NCBI RefSeq assembly: GCF_001613545.1
Contig: NZ_BDCO01000002.1
Span: 1,984,001 to 2,048,000 of the forward strand
DNA from: Terrimicrobium sacchariphilum
Lineage (GTDB): Bacteria; Verrucomicrobiota; Verrucomicrobiia; Chthoniobacterales; Terrimicrobiaceae
Length of the DNA stretch: 64,000 nt
Direction of reading: 5' to 3'
Shown: positions 1 through 9,134 of the stretch, piece by piece
Numbering within the stretch: the first letter of the stretch is position 1
Layout of the letters: every line of letters starts with the position of its first letter
Position numbers and translations under genes: made by a program
Notes under the pieces: model-generated
What the model saw: only the letters and a program-made list of their open reading frames with translations
Databases searched by the model: none
What the model was told of the DNA's origin: nothing

Positions 1-3000
1 CCATCGACGCGGCAGAAAACGGGCGAATGCTGATCCGCGAGGAAGACGGGAAACCCGTCATGCAGGCCGGGAGCATTTACGAAGGCGCTCCGGGATACCG
101 CAAGCCCACGGCAGACGAAACGGCGCAGTTCATCGATAAATACCGCAAGGTGCTGCCGGTGATCCAGATTGCGCGGGAGCTTCGTTCCGTGGCGAAAGAT
201 GGCATTGACCCGATCAAGCCGATCTTGCGGGAAGGCTCGCTCCTCGGTACGGCGGAACGCGGTATGTACGGGCTGGCTGGTAGCGCTGGAACGATGGCAG
301 CTACGGCGGTTCCCGGCGTGGGAATGGTGCTCAGCTCGCTGGCGCTGGCCGACGAGGAGCTTGACCGCATCCAACTGCAATACCCGAACGTCGATTTCAA
401 CACGGCGCAGAGCATGGCGCTCGTGAGTGGAACGGCGCAAATGTCGCTAGAAAAGCTGCAACTCGAGTCGCTCGCCGGGCGGCTCCCGATGGTGGGCGCT
501 TTGTTCAAAAACATGCAGGCAGGCTTTCAAAAGGCCGCGCTTGGCGTCGCGGCATCCGCTGGAGAGCAAAATGTCCAAGAAGGATTGCAGGACATGGTCC
601 CTGTGCTGGTCGACAATATCACGGCAGCGGTACGGCAGGACATGCCGGAAGCGAACTGGAAGGATGATCTTGGCGAATGGGCGAACCAGAGGCCAGAAAC
701 GTTCTTCGCGGTGCTTCCGCTGGCGCTTGTTGGCGGCGGACTGGCGAACTTCCGCGATTTCAAGGACGGCGGGCGGTTCATGCTCACGCCGGACATGCTG
801 AAATATGGCGGATTTTCACAGAGCCAGCGCGATCGGATTCTTGCGGCTACAACGCAGGACGAGGCGCAAGCGGTTTACCGGGAGGAATACGGGAAGCGCA
901 CGCCCGAAAACATTTCTGCCGGTGTGCAGGCGCTCCAGGCTGACCAGAAGGCGGCACAGGAAGCCCAAAACGACGCCACAAGGCCAACCATGGAGACGTT
1001 CACCAAGCCGGACGGCTCCCGCGTGTGGCGCATCACAGAGCCAGAGAGCGGGCAGACGACGGAGTTTGGAGACCAAGACTCGGCAGATCAGGCGTACGTT
1101 GATGCCGCCCGGCGAGCGGAACAAGTGCGCATGGTTGCGGATCAGCAGGCGGCGCAGTCGGATCAAGCCATCCTCGAATCCGGTCGGAAAGCCAACCCAT
1201 GGGGCGCAATTGACAGCACGCCGGATCAAGGGTTGACTATGACACCGGAAAAGCTTTTCAACTTCACGCCGATTCCCGATGAGCAACTCCCAGCCTCAAC
1301 CCAAAAAGCGCTTAGCGCCCTCAATCAATCCCAACAAAACCGAGGAGCAAAAACGTCGGCAGTTCGCTTCGTTGCACAAAGCTATGGGGGAAACCTGGAT
1401 AACGCCAAACAGGCAGGAAAATCCGCCGAATTCATCAAGCAGTTTGAAAACCTGACCGGCAAGCAGGTTGTCTTTGTAGATTCCAATCAGGAAACGCCCA
1501 CCTTCGCCGGGGCGATGAATAAGGCGAATCCGAACACCATTTTTATCCATGTTCGGGGTAATCGCGATGTTCACGCGCTGATCGGGCATGAATGGGGCCA
1601 CACGGTGGAGCAACAAAACCCGGAGCTTTACCGTGAGATGCAGCGGGCCTTGCTTGGTTACGTCAACGATCCGAAGTCCAGGGCCAAGGCGCTCAAGAGC
1701 TCAACATACACCGATCCCAAGGTGATGACGGTCGAACTCGCCAATAACATCATTGGTGATGCCTTTCTTGATCCGCAGTTCTGGGATTACGTACACGCCG
1801 CCGAGCCAACGCTTTTTGAAAAGCTCGTCGCCTCGGTAAGGGCGTGGTTCAAGGCGGCAATCGAAAAGATCAGCAATTCCGAGTGGGGTACACGGGAATT
1901 CATCTCCGACATCGAGGGAATGCAGCGCACCTTGGCCGAGTATTTCAAACGGGCTACTGAAAACGGCAGGCAATCAGAATTGCCGATGTCTCCTGACTCG
2001 GAGCTTTCCCTTTCCACTCCCCGCCCGGTCAACCGCGAAGCCGAGACACAGGCCGCTCTTGAGGCGCAGATGAAGTCACCGGACGGTCGAATCCGCATGT
2101 TTGAGCGGGCGCGGGATCGGATGATGACGTTGCAGCAGCAGAACCGGGTGGCGATTGAAGGGATGCGGTGGGGGACGGCCAGCCAAGACAAGGTTGCCCG
2201 GCAACAGCTTATCCGATCCATCGGAGAACTCGACGCCCTGCTTTCGGTGTTCCCGCCGGAGATTCGCGGGAAGGTCGGAGGGTACGCCGTGCTCTCAAAG
2301 ATCGGCAACGGCGAAACCGCCCTGGCCGACTTTTTCACGAAGCGAATCGAGATGATCGGAACCGAGTTGGAGCGGTCGCTCAAACGCGAATACGGCTCGA
2401 AGATGGCAAAGCTGATGGAGCGATCCAAGCCAGCCAAGAACCAGTCAGGCCAGAAGCGGGAAGGCACAGCAGGAGCAGACCTGCACGCGCTCTTTGACAC
2501 GCTGCGCGATGCGATGGACTGGACGACCGACCGGGCAGAGGCGCACGTCACGGCCTTGGAGGCACAGATTGCCAAGGGCGAGATGACGCCAGAGGAAGAG
2601 GCCCATGCGCAGATGGAGATTGGCCTTGTTCCGCTTGTCGCCAGTTGGAAGCAGGCCGATGCGGAGCGCCGGGCGGCGGCAGTCGCCAGCGCAACCGAGA
2701 TTTGGGATCGCGGATACCGGGCATTCAAGGAACAGAAGATCCAGGAGCGCGAGCGGAGGCAAGCCATCCGGCAGCAACTCATCACAGACACCGGGAAGGC
2801 CGGAACAGCCCCGGAGCGTGACGCCAAGGCGCTCGAAAACAACAGCCTGAAAGGGCGGTGGAAGGATTCGCTCCTCGGACTTCTCAACTTTGAGCAAGTC
2901 TCTAAGTGGGTATTTGGCGACAAGTCGATCGAGGCGCAACGGCTGGCCGACATGGAGCGCGAGGCATCCCACGCGAAAGAGGACTCCATCACGGAAAAGA

Positions 3001-4799
3001 CCGTGGCTCTGGAAGACCTCTTTACCAAGCTGGCCGGGGATCGCTTCAAGGGTGAAAGCCTCCGCTGGCAGATGGCGCAAAAGTCGATGACGGTCCCGCT
3101 CTCGAACGGGAAAGAATCGCTCCATATGAGCCAGCTTGAAGCCATCACGGCAACGCTGCTTTGGAGGCAGGAGGACGGACGGCGGCACATGATTGGCCTT
3201 CTCGACGACTCCGGGAAGCCGGTGAGTGCCTGGCACTACAATCAAGACTTCATCGACAATATCGAGAAGCAGTTGACGCCCGAGGCTCGGGAGGTGCGGG
3301 CGTTCCTGAGCGAGCAGTACGCCAGCGAGTATGCCCGCCTGAACCCGGTCTATCGGGAGTTGAACGGAATCAACCTGCCGAAGAACGCGAATTACTCGCC
3401 CATCACCGTTGTTCCCCAGCAGGCGCAGTCCGGCCAGACCATCGACCCGGTAACGGGCAATACGATGTCCACGGCATCAACCACGCCGGGGAGCCTGCGG
3501 ACGCGATCCGGCAGGGTGGCCGAGCCAGATTTCCGCGATGCCCTGCAAGTCTACATCTCGCACACGAAGCAGATGGAGCATTGGATTGCGTACGCCAAGT
3601 TTGTGAACGAGGCTACGGCCTTGCTCAACAATCGCGACGTGGGCAACAGCGTCCAGGCGGCGAGCGGTGAGCAGGCCGTCAAAGTCCTTCGCGGATGGCT
3701 CGACTACTTTGGAAAGGGAGGGACACGCGACGCCGGGGCGTTTCTAGCGCTCAATCAGGGATTGGGCCGGATCATGAACCGGGCGGCATCCGTGGCGCTC
3801 GTTGGGCGCATCGGGACAATCGCCGTGCAGTCGACCCAACTCGCCGCAGGGTTGGCCGAAATGCCGACAGGCTCGTATCTGTCCCGGCTCGGTAAGCTCT
3901 TCACCGGGCAACTCGGCTGGGGGACGGCTTTCCAGTCCGACTACATCCAGCGGCGCTTGCAAGAAATGCCGCCGGTCGTTCGTCAGGCGGTCGAAGGCAT
4001 CCGGGCCGAGAAGCCGAATCGTTTGCGTTATGCAGTTTCCAAACTCGGCCAGTTGATCGGCGGAACCGATGCACTGATGACAGCGGGAACGTATGCAATC
4101 GTCCATGATTACCAACTGAAACGGGCGCATGAGTCCGGATTGACCGGAGCCGATGCCGAGCGTGCGGCGCGAGAGGCGGCAGAGCGTTCCGTTGATCGTC
4201 TGGCGCAGCCGACGCGGGCCGGAGCGCGATCTCTTTTCGAGAACACGGCGACAAATCCGGCTGTTCGTCTGGCTTGGGCCTTTGCCTCGGACGCTCGCAA
4301 AAACTTCGGACTGATGGCATACGCGCTGGCTAATCGGCCAGCGGCAGAGGCCGCGCGTGTGATTACGGCTGTCTGGATCGCAAATAGCGTCATGGCGGCG
4401 CTGATTCGAAGTGCCTGGGCGGATGCTCGGAACGATGACGATGAGGAGATTTTTGACGCGAAGAACTGGAGTCCAAAGACCTTGGCGCTAAAGGCTGCAA
4501 CCGACCCGCTAGCTGGCATCCCGTTCCTTGGAGACAAGGCGCAAGGAATGGTCTTGCGGGCGTTCGGCGTCTGGACGCCTGATGGGGATATTCTTTCCAG
4601 CATCGACCGTGCAGCTGTCAGCGTAAACCGTATTGACGATTACCTATCCGGAGACTTCGAGGCAAAAGACGTTTTCCGAGACGTAGACACGATCCTTTCA
4701 GGAATGGGATTACTGAATAGCAATATTGCGGCTGCGGCTTCTCTTGCGCACTTGTCCAGCGACCTTTTCAACGTAACCAAAAACGCAACAGGAGAATAA
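1..4799 (+). CDS. Large phage virion/ejection-type protein with HExxH motif (5' partial)
   Basis: The reading frame is open to the left edge (first full codon at 3), so the true start probably lies outside the window; an internal ATG is at 27. About 1,590 residues are visible. The N-terminal third has a Gly/Ala-rich hydrophobic stretch. Around residue 521 (counted from 27) is HEWGH, a zinc-metallopeptidase type HExxH motif; E570 in a VELAN context is a candidate third ligand. The rest is charged, partly helical, with hydrophobic helices near the C-terminus. Size and position just before the tail-fibre gene fit a podovirus internal virion/ejection protein or a polyvalent phage protein. Function is inferred from layout and motif. 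Confidence 0.6.
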   Translation, partial: IDAAENGRMLIREEDGKPVMQAGSIYEGAPGYRKPTADETAQFIDKYRKVLPVIQIARELRSVAKDGIDPIKPILREGSLLGTAERGMYGLAGSAGTMAATAVPGVGMVLSSLALADEELDRIQLQYPNVDFNTAQSMALVSGTAQMSLEKLQLESLAGRLPMVGALFKNMQAGFQKAALGVAASAGEQNVQEGLQDMVPVLVDNITAAVRQDMPEANWKDDLGEWANQRPETFFAVLPLALVGGGLANFRDFKDGGRFMLTPDMLKYGGFSQSQRDRILAATTQDEAQAVYREEYGKRTPENISAGVQALQADQKAAQEAQNDATRPTMETFTKPDGSRVWRITEPESGQTTEFGDQDSADQAYVDAARRAEQVRMVADQQAAQSDQAILESGRKANPWGAIDSTPDQGLTMTPEKLFNFTPIPDEQLPASTQKALSALNQSQQNRGAKTSAVRFVAQSYGGNLDNAKQAGKSAEFIKQFENLTGKQVVFVDSNQETPTFAGAMNKANPNTIFIHVRGNRDVHALIGHEWGHTVEQQNPELYREMQRALLGYVNDPKSRAKALKSSTYTDPKVMTVELANNIIGDAFLDPQFWDYVHAAEPTLFEKLVASVRAWFKAAIEKISNSEWGTREFISDIEGMQRTLAEYFKRATENGRQSELPMSPDSELSLSTPRPVNREAETQAALEAQMKSPDGRIRMFERARDRMMTLQQQNRVAIEGMRWGTASQDKVARQQLIRSIGELDALLSVFPPEIRGKVGGYAVLSKIGNGETALADFFTKRIEMIGTELERSLKREYGSKMAKLMERSKPAKNQSGQKREGTAGADLHALFDTLRDAMDWTTDRAEAHVTALEAQIAKGEMTPEEEAHAQMEIGLVPLVASWKQADAERRAAAVASATEIWDRGYRAFKEQKIQERERRQAIRQQLITDTGKAGTAPERDAKALENNSLKGRWKDSLLGLLNFEQVSKWVFGDKSIEAQRLADMEREASHAKEDSITEKTVALEDLFTKLAGDRFKGESLRWQMAQKSMTVPLSNGKESLHMSQLEAITATLLWRQEDGRRHMIGLLDDSGKPVSAWHYNQDFIDNIEKQLTPEAREVRAFLSEQYASEYARLNPVYRELNGINLPKNANYSPITVVPQQAQSGQTIDPVTGNTMSTASTTPGSLRTRSGRVAEPDFRDALQVYISHTKQMEHWIAYAKFVNEATALLNNRDVGNSVQAASGEQAVKVLRGWLDYFGKGGTRDAGAFLALNQGLGRIMNRAASVALVGRIGTIAVQSTQLAAGLAEMPTGSYLSRLGKLFTGQLGWGTAFQSDYIQRRLQEMPPVVRQAVEGIRAEKPNRLRYAVSKLGQLIGGTDALMTAGTYAIVHDYQLKRAHESGLTGADAERAAREAAERSVDRLAQPTRAGARSLFENTATNPAVRLAWAFASDARKNFGLMAYALANRPAAEAARVITAVWIANSVMAALIRSAWADARNDDDEEIFDAKNWSPKTLALKAATDPLAGIPFLGDKAQGMVLRAFGVWTPDGDILSSIDRAAVSVNRIDDYLSGDFEAKDVFRDVDTILSGMGLLNSNIAAAASLAHLSSDLFNVTKNATGE

Positions 4800-4804
4800 G
4801 CGGA

Positions 4805-4858
4805 ATGCCTAAGAATTCTTGCGCGTCAACCTTTTTCCGTGTATTGACTGCCCCATGA
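4805..4858 (+). CDS. Possible 17-codon leader peptide coupled to tail-fibre gene
   Basis: A short frame begins with ATG at 4805, ten bases after GGAG (4791-4794), and ends in TGA at 4856-4858, overlapping the ATG of the next gene as ATGA. The next gene has no visible Shine-Dalgarno of its own, so this mini-ORF could deliver ribosomes to it. The peptide begins MPKNSCAS. It may be only a translational coupling device, and chance cannot be excluded. Confidence 0.3.
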   Translation: MPKNSCASTFFRVLTAP

Positions 4859-6189
4859 GTGTGCAGAGCGATAATTCCAGAGTGCAGTACGTTGGCAATG
4901 CCTCGACTGTCACGCCGTACACCGTGCCGTTCTATTTTTTCGATAATACGGATTTGCGAGTGGTCGCGACAACCGCTGTTGGAGTCGATACGACATTGAC
5001 TCTCGGGACTGATTACGCCGTAACCGGTGCAGGTAATGAAGCTGGAGGAAGTATTACCACGACCGCAGCTATTCCGAACACTTCCAAGGTGACAATCTTC
5101 CGTCAGGTTCCAATGACCCAAACGACGGTTTACGAGGAGAACTCCGACTTTCCGGCTAAGTCCCACGAACGTGCCCTGGATCGGGCAACCATGTTGGCAC
5201 AGCAGAACTCCAGAACGGTAGGGCGGTCGCTGAAGGTGCGCGAGAGCGACGGGGCGAAGAACGACCTTACGACCGTTGCCAATTCGGTGATAGGATTCGG
5301 CGGCGACTCTCAGCCCCGGACGTTCACTCCGGCGCAGCTTGCGGTATGGTTGAACCTGACGCAGCAGTATTTTGGCGAGGGAACGAAAACATGGCTTACG
5401 AATTCCGATCGGGCAACGGCGGTTCCGGATTTCCTCGGACAGGTCGGTGTGCAACTGGATAACGCCTCGTTGTGGGTTGCCAATGGCACATCCGCCGGGA
5501 ACTGGACTGATCCCGTCCCAGGAATCGCTGACGGGTCCATTTCAACGGTTAAGCTCGCTGATGGAGTTCTCTCTGCCGATGCGACGGGTCGGGCAAAAAT
5601 GGCTGATGCGTTCCTCACGCTGGCCAAGATCGGAGCGGGTATTTTTACGGCTGACTCCACGGGGCGCGGTAAGTTCGCTTCCGGCTTCGTGGATTCCAGT
5701 CTTTGCGCCTCGGGCTTGTGGAGAGCAATAGCGCCAGCAGGAGCTGTTATTCAAACGGTTTCCGCCTCGGTATCGGCCTCATCCAGCTTTTCAACAGCCA
5801 TACCGCTTGACGCGACAATCCCGCAGAACACAGAAGGCACACAGGTTATTTCTGCGTCTATTACGCCATCAAGTTCCTCGTCAAAAATCAAGGTGTCATG
5901 GAGCTTGCAGTTGTCTCGTCAGTCAGGAACAGATCCAGACGTAATTGCTGCACTATTTAGCGGCGCTGCGAATGCAATCTTTTCGACTTGTTTCGAGCTA
6001 TATGCTCGCCAGGAGAATCGTACCGCTGCCTACATTGATTCACCGTCCACAACAAGCCCTGTGACCTATAGCGTTCGCGTCGGAGCCAGCGGGGGAACGA
6101 CGATTTACTTGAACTCGACGCCATCCCTCTCAACGCTGCTTGGTGCTACAGCGGTATCAACTCTCTTTCTGGAGGAGATCAAGGGATGA
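4855..6189 (+). CDS. Prophage tail fibre protein, T7-fibre-like N-terminus
   Basis: About 444 residues. The first ~130 residues (YVGNASTVTPYTVPFYF, then a segment containing SHERALDRATMLAQQ) resemble the conserved virion-attachment domain of T7-like tail fibres. The remainder is Ser/Thr/Ala-rich and low in charge, as expected for a fibrous shaft and receptor-binding tip. I chose ATG 4855 because it overlaps a short upstream ORF (ATGA) and gives a clean domain start; a TTG at 4819 is an alternative. It lies directly after the large virion gene and its stop overlaps the next gene. The fibre assignment is by family resemblance; the receptor is unknown. Confidence 0.7.
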   Translation: MSVQSDNSRVQYVGNASTVTPYTVPFYFFDNTDLRVVATTAVGVDTTLTLGTDYAVTGAGNEAGGSITTTAAIPNTSKVTIFRQVPMTQTTVYEENSDFPAKSHERALDRATMLAQQNSRTVGRSLKVRESDGAKNDLTTVANSVIGFGGDSQPRTFTPAQLAVWLNLTQQYFGEGTKTWLTNSDRATAVPDFLGQVGVQLDNASLWVANGTSAGNWTDPVPGIADGSISTVKLADGVLSADATGRAKMADAFLTLAKIGAGIFTADSTGRGKFASGFVDSSLCASGLWRAIAPAGAVIQTVSASVSASSSFSTAIPLDATIPQNTEGTQVISASITPSSSSSKIKVSWSLQLSRQSGTDPDVIAALFSGAANAIFSTCFELYARQENRTAAYIDSPSTTSPVTYSVRVGASGGTTIYLNSTPSLSTLLGATAVSTLFLEEIKG

Positions 6190-6605
6190 CGATTACTGCC
6201 GCAAAATACGCGAATGCGCAGCGCTCCATCGTTGAGGTTCAAACGCTCGAGGCCGGGGCCGTTCTCGTGCCGCTCGATGGGCCAGACGTTTCCGGCGGGT
6301 GGCGCGATGTCCTCTATCGCTGGGTTGAGTTCTTTTCTCCTGATCCCTACATCGAACCAGTTCAAACGCGCTCGGTTTCGGAGCATCTAGCGGCTTTCGG
6401 GTTCGATGCCATCGCGCTCGTTAATCTTCTCGATACCGCGGCGAAATTTGCGGCGCAGGGCGTTCCGCTGCCTCCGAAATGCGCGGCAACTCGCGAATGG
6501 ATCAACGCGGCACAACTCGCCTATGCCTCCGGCCAGACTCTTCCCGACGCACCCTACACCCTTCCCGAGCTTCTCGCGGAAATTGCACCACTCCTACAGC
6601 CATGA
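6186..6605 (+). CDS. Small prophage protein downstream of tail fibre
   Basis: 139 residues, starting in an ATGA overlap with the tail-fibre gene and ending in an ATGA overlap with the next gene, so it is part of one translationally coupled late operon. The sequence (start MTITAAKYANAQ, end LLAEIAPLLQP) is soluble, with no signal peptide or membrane segment, and has a mid-region rich in hydrophobic and Pro residues. Its place after the fibre would suit a tail-fibre assembly chaperone, but I do not recognise the family. Confidence 0.6.
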   Translation: MTITAAKYANAQRSIVEVQTLEAGAVLVPLDGPDVSGGWRDVLYRWVEFFSPDPYIEPVQTRSVSEHLAAFGFDAIALVNLLDTAAKFAAQGVPLPPKCAATREWINAAQLAYASGQTLPDAPYTLPELLAEIAPLLQP

Positions 6606-7081
6606 TCGTTGAAAACTTCCGAACCATAATCGTTGATCTTGTCCCGACTCTGGACACCTCGGCCTATGCCGCCGGCGATGTCCTGTTTGATCGAACTGTG
6701 CTCGACATCGGGAATTACGCGAACCCGGGCCAGAGTGCCGTGCAGAAGATCCGGGGCCGAATCCTTTCGATCGGTGTGCTCGACAAGGACGATCAGGGTA
6801 TTGCGATGGACCTCTATTTTCTCAAGGCTGACGTGAGCCTGGGAACGGTGAACGCGGCTCCGTCGATCACGGATGCGAACGCCGAGAACATCATCGGGTT
6901 TGTCACTGCCACGGCCAGCAAGGATCTCGGCGGATGCCGATTCGGCCAGGCTGATTGTGACATCCGATTTTCGATCGTCGGTGAAACCCTCTATCTCGCC
7001 GGGGTGACGCAGGGAACTCCGACACACACGGCGGCGGGGCTGAAGTTCCGCATCGTGCTCGAACTCGAGGAGGGGTGGTAA
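6602..7081 (+). CDS. Prophage virion-associated protein, unknown
   Basis: 159 residues starting at an ATG that overlaps the previous stop (ATGA). The start at 6602 is preferred over upstream in-frame starts because of this junction and because the upstream extension is not protein-like. The chain is predicted to be mostly beta: alternating hydrophobic residues and Gly/Thr turns, with an N-terminal part around YAAGDVLFDRTVL. No signal peptide or membrane segment. Similar small beta proteins occur in tail or decoration modules, but no specific function can be given. Confidence 0.6.
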   Translation: MIVENFRTIIVDLVPTLDTSAYAAGDVLFDRTVLDIGNYANPGQSAVQKIRGRILSIGVLDKDDQGIAMDLYFLKADVSLGTVNAAPSITDANAENIIGFVTATASKDLGGCRFGQADCDIRFSIVGETLYLAGVTQGTPTHTAAGLKFRIVLELEEGW

Positions 7082-7884
7082 TGTCGGTGCCTTGGCGGCG
7101 GTCTTCTGGTATTGACCCCGACGCGCGGGCGTATTGCCTGCGAAGCGGGGCGACGGATCGGCGCGTGATGTCGGACTGGGTGCGCGGGCTGAAGGGGCTG
7201 GCCCTTTGGGAGCAGTGCGCCGGCTGGACATTTCTCCCGGGGCAATGTGCTGGCACGGGATCGGTAGCACATACCGTTGGCGGGCTGTACTCGACGAACG
7301 GCACGCTGGTTAATGGGCCGACATGGGGCCGGGGATTAACGATGACGGCTGCGAACGCGCAATATATCGCGACCGGTACCATTCAGAATGCAGCGGCGGC
7401 GTCCATCGCGGTCGTCTGCATGATTCCGTCCAGCACGACCGTCCTGCAAAACAACCTGTTTGGAGACTACGGAGGATTTTCCACCATCGGCTCTTACTCT
7501 CTGCACTTTGGCAGTCAGAACAACGGAAACTCGTCATTCGCGGGACCATCGAACCCATTCACCTTCTCCGGTAACGGATCGGAAGGCGGAATAAATAAGG
7601 GATCGGGTTACTACAAGGACGACAAGTATCATTTCCTCGCGCTCTCCGGAAATCGGGCGATCCCTTCCAATGAATTTTTCCAGGATGGCGAGTTTCTGCA
7701 AAAGTTTCCTACGTCAGCTAATGGTATTTTAGGGCAGCAAATCTATATCGGCGGCGTGGTCAATCCGCCAACGGCAACTTTTGCGGCAGCGCTTTACTTC
7801 CCCACGCGACTGAGCCAGGCGCAATGGGCGGGGGTCTATCAGCTCTATCGCTCGACGCTCGGAAAGGATCTCGGATTGCTATGA
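7081..7884 (+). CDS. Prophage LamG/concanavalin-like lectin-fold protein
   Basis: 267 residues; the ATG overlaps the preceding TAA by one base. After ~40 residues comes a GLALWEQCAGW segment and then a jelly-roll-like series (LVNGPTWGRGLTM, QYIATG, SIAVVCMI) typical of LamG-like laminin-G/concanavalin domains in phage tail-tip or adhesion proteins; the C-terminus has LSQAQWAGVYQLYRS, a common ending of such domains. Likely a minor tail or host-recognition protein working with the fibre. The fold is inferred from pattern only. Confidence 0.6.
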   Translation: MSVPWRRSSGIDPDARAYCLRSGATDRRVMSDWVRGLKGLALWEQCAGWTFLPGQCAGTGSVAHTVGGLYSTNGTLVNGPTWGRGLTMTAANAQYIATGTIQNAAAASIAVVCMIPSSTTVLQNNLFGDYGGFSTIGSYSLHFGSQNNGNSSFAGPSNPFTFSGNGSEGGINKGSGYYKDDKYHFLALSGNRAIPSNEFFQDGEFLQKFPTSANGILGQQIYIGGVVNPPTATFAAALYFPTRLSQAQWAGVYQLYRSTLGKDLGLL

Positions 7885-8225
7885 GTTTCCAAACTTATCA
7901 GCGCATCGTTGCGATTGATCCCGCGCGGGTTGCCGACGTTTTCGGGCCGCTGTGGGCGCAGTTCGGCGAGGTCTTACCCGATGGGTCAGATCGCATCCGC
8001 ACGATTGGGGCATTTTGGGATGATGAAGGGAGGACCCGCATTCGCGCAGCCAGCCTGGTCGATGGAACTATTTCGCCAATCCCGCTGACAGATGGGCGAG
8101 TTGCTTACCGGTGCCTGTGGCAATCGGATGTTGCGGCGGCTTTTTCAGCGGGAGAAATCCCCGGCGCTACTGAGTTGACGGAGGAACAATTTGAATCCCT
8201 TCGGGTGAAGGAGGAAGCACCATGA
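7881..8225 (+). CDS. Small prophage protein, unknown
   Basis: 114 residues, starting in an ATGA overlap with the lectin-like gene and ending in an ATGA overlap with the membrane protein gene. Start MSFQTYQRIVAI; acidic C-terminus (TELTEEQFESLRVKEEAP). It has no membrane segment or signal peptide. The coupling indicates co-expression with virion and lysis genes; no function is recognised. Confidence 0.55.
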   Translation: MSFQTYQRIVAIDPARVADVFGPLWAQFGEVLPDGSDRIRTIGAFWDDEGRTRIRAASLVDGTISPIPLTDGRVAYRCLWQSDVAAAFSAGEIPGATELTEEQFESLRVKEEAP

Positions 8226-8521
8226 CCGACGAACTGAAAGCGGCCGCGCAGGCTGGAGACCGTTTTGCCAACATTATCTTGATGGCCTACAAGCTGGGCG
8301 GCTGGGGTGTGCTTGCTCTCTCCTTGCTGGTGGCGCTCCGGTATGTGTGGGACGAGCGCGCGTTAACCAGTCAGGCGCTCATCTCTGAACTCCGTGAGGG
8401 GAAACAGGCACAAATCGAGGTGATTAGTCAAAACTCGCTGGCTCTTCAAAAGAGCGCCGAGGCGCAACAGCAGGTAGCCAAGGCGGTTGAACAGCTGACC
8501 GCGGAAGTTCGGAGGCGATAA
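8222..8521 (+). CDS. Prophage lysis-cassette membrane protein, i-spanin- or holin-like
   Basis: 99 residues, ATGA overlap with the upstream gene. One hydrophobic segment at about residues 17-42 (LGGWGVLALSLLVALRYVW) is followed by a 55-residue Gln/Ala/Glu-rich helix with coiled-coil character. A single N-terminal membrane anchor plus coiled coil is the topology of inner-membrane spanins (Rz), and a small lipoprotein gene follows two bases later, as for Rz/Rz1. A holin is the alternative. The role is inferred from topology and from the endolysin downstream; it is shorter than lambda Rz. Confidence 0.55.
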   Translation: MTDELKAAAQAGDRFANIILMAYKLGGWGVLALSLLVALRYVWDERALTSQALISELREGKQAQIEVISQNSLALQKSAEAQQQVAKAVEQLTAEVRRR

Positions 8522-8523
8522 CT

Positions 8524-8733
8524 ATGAAGACCGCATTTGCATTGTTGGCGCTGACGCTGGCCGGTTGCCAGTCATGGACATCTGTCGATCGCTCCTACGG
8601 CGTGCAGTACGACATGACGAACAGAACCGGGTATTTGACGCTGAAATTCACCGGCAACCCGGAGAACAAAGGCCGTGCCTCGGTGGAGGCTACAATATCG
8701 GGAGGCAAGGCGGTTATCCCGCTGGGGAAGTGA
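8524..8733 (+). CDS. Small prophage lipoprotein, possible o-spanin
   Basis: 69 residues with a signal peptide and lipobox (LTLAGC, Cys near residue 15), so it should be lipid-anchored. The mature part is short and beta-like (RTGYLTLKFTG). It begins two bases after the coiled-coil membrane protein and its TGA overlaps the next ATG (TGATG). Position suggests an outer-membrane spanin subunit, but it lacks the Pro-rich character of classic Rz1; a generic phage lipoprotein is possible. Confidence 0.55.
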   Translation: MKTAFALLALTLAGCQSWTSVDRSYGVQYDMTNRTGYLTLKFTGNPENKGRASVEATISGGKAVIPLGK

Positions 8734-9134
8734 TGGAGACGGGATTCATTGAGCCGTTGCCGGGATTCCGATGGATGAGCTATCGGGACGGGCGGCAGGC
8801 GCTACTTGCGCCGCTCGTATATGTCTCCAAGGACGGAGAGCGGTTCGAGGTGCCAGCGGGATTCGTGACGGATTACGCCTCGGTTCCGTCGATCTTCTGG
8901 AACATCCCGGGCTTTGATCCGTACGGCCCGGCGAAGTTCCCGGCGGTGCTGCATGACTGGCTGTATTCGCTGCGGGGAGGCGAACCTCACCGGAAGACCC
9001 GTGCGCAATGTGACGCGCTCTTTCTCGAGGCCATGCAGGAGGTAGGGGTGGGCTGGCTTCATCGGCGCATCATCTGGGCGGCGGTGCGCCTTTGCGGCGG
9101 CATTTGGTCGATGTCTCAGCCATGGGCGAAATGA
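8733..9134 (+). CDS. DUF1353 family phage protein
   Basis: 133 residues, TGATG overlap with the lipoprotein gene. It carries the DUF1353 hallmark FVTDYASVP near residue 45, followed by AVLHDWLY and a C-terminal helical part. DUF1353 proteins are common in tailed-phage genomes close to lysis genes; their biochemical activity is unclear to me. The in-frame upstream extension back to 8565 is ignored because it overlaps the lipoprotein gene entirely. Confidence 0.75.
   Translation: METGFIEPLPGFRWMSYRDGRQALLAPLVYVSKDGERFEVPAGFVTDYASVPSIFWNIPGFDPYGPAKFPAVLHDWLYSLRGGEPHRKTRAQCDALFLEAMQEVGVGWLHRRIIWAAVRLCGGIWSMSQPWAK

Noticed and set aside
1787-3190. 467-codon minus-strand ORF inside the large virion gene
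   Set aside because: It is fully antisense to a coherent phage protein and its composition (Ser/Arg-rich, no domain) is that of a shadow frame in GC-rich DNA.
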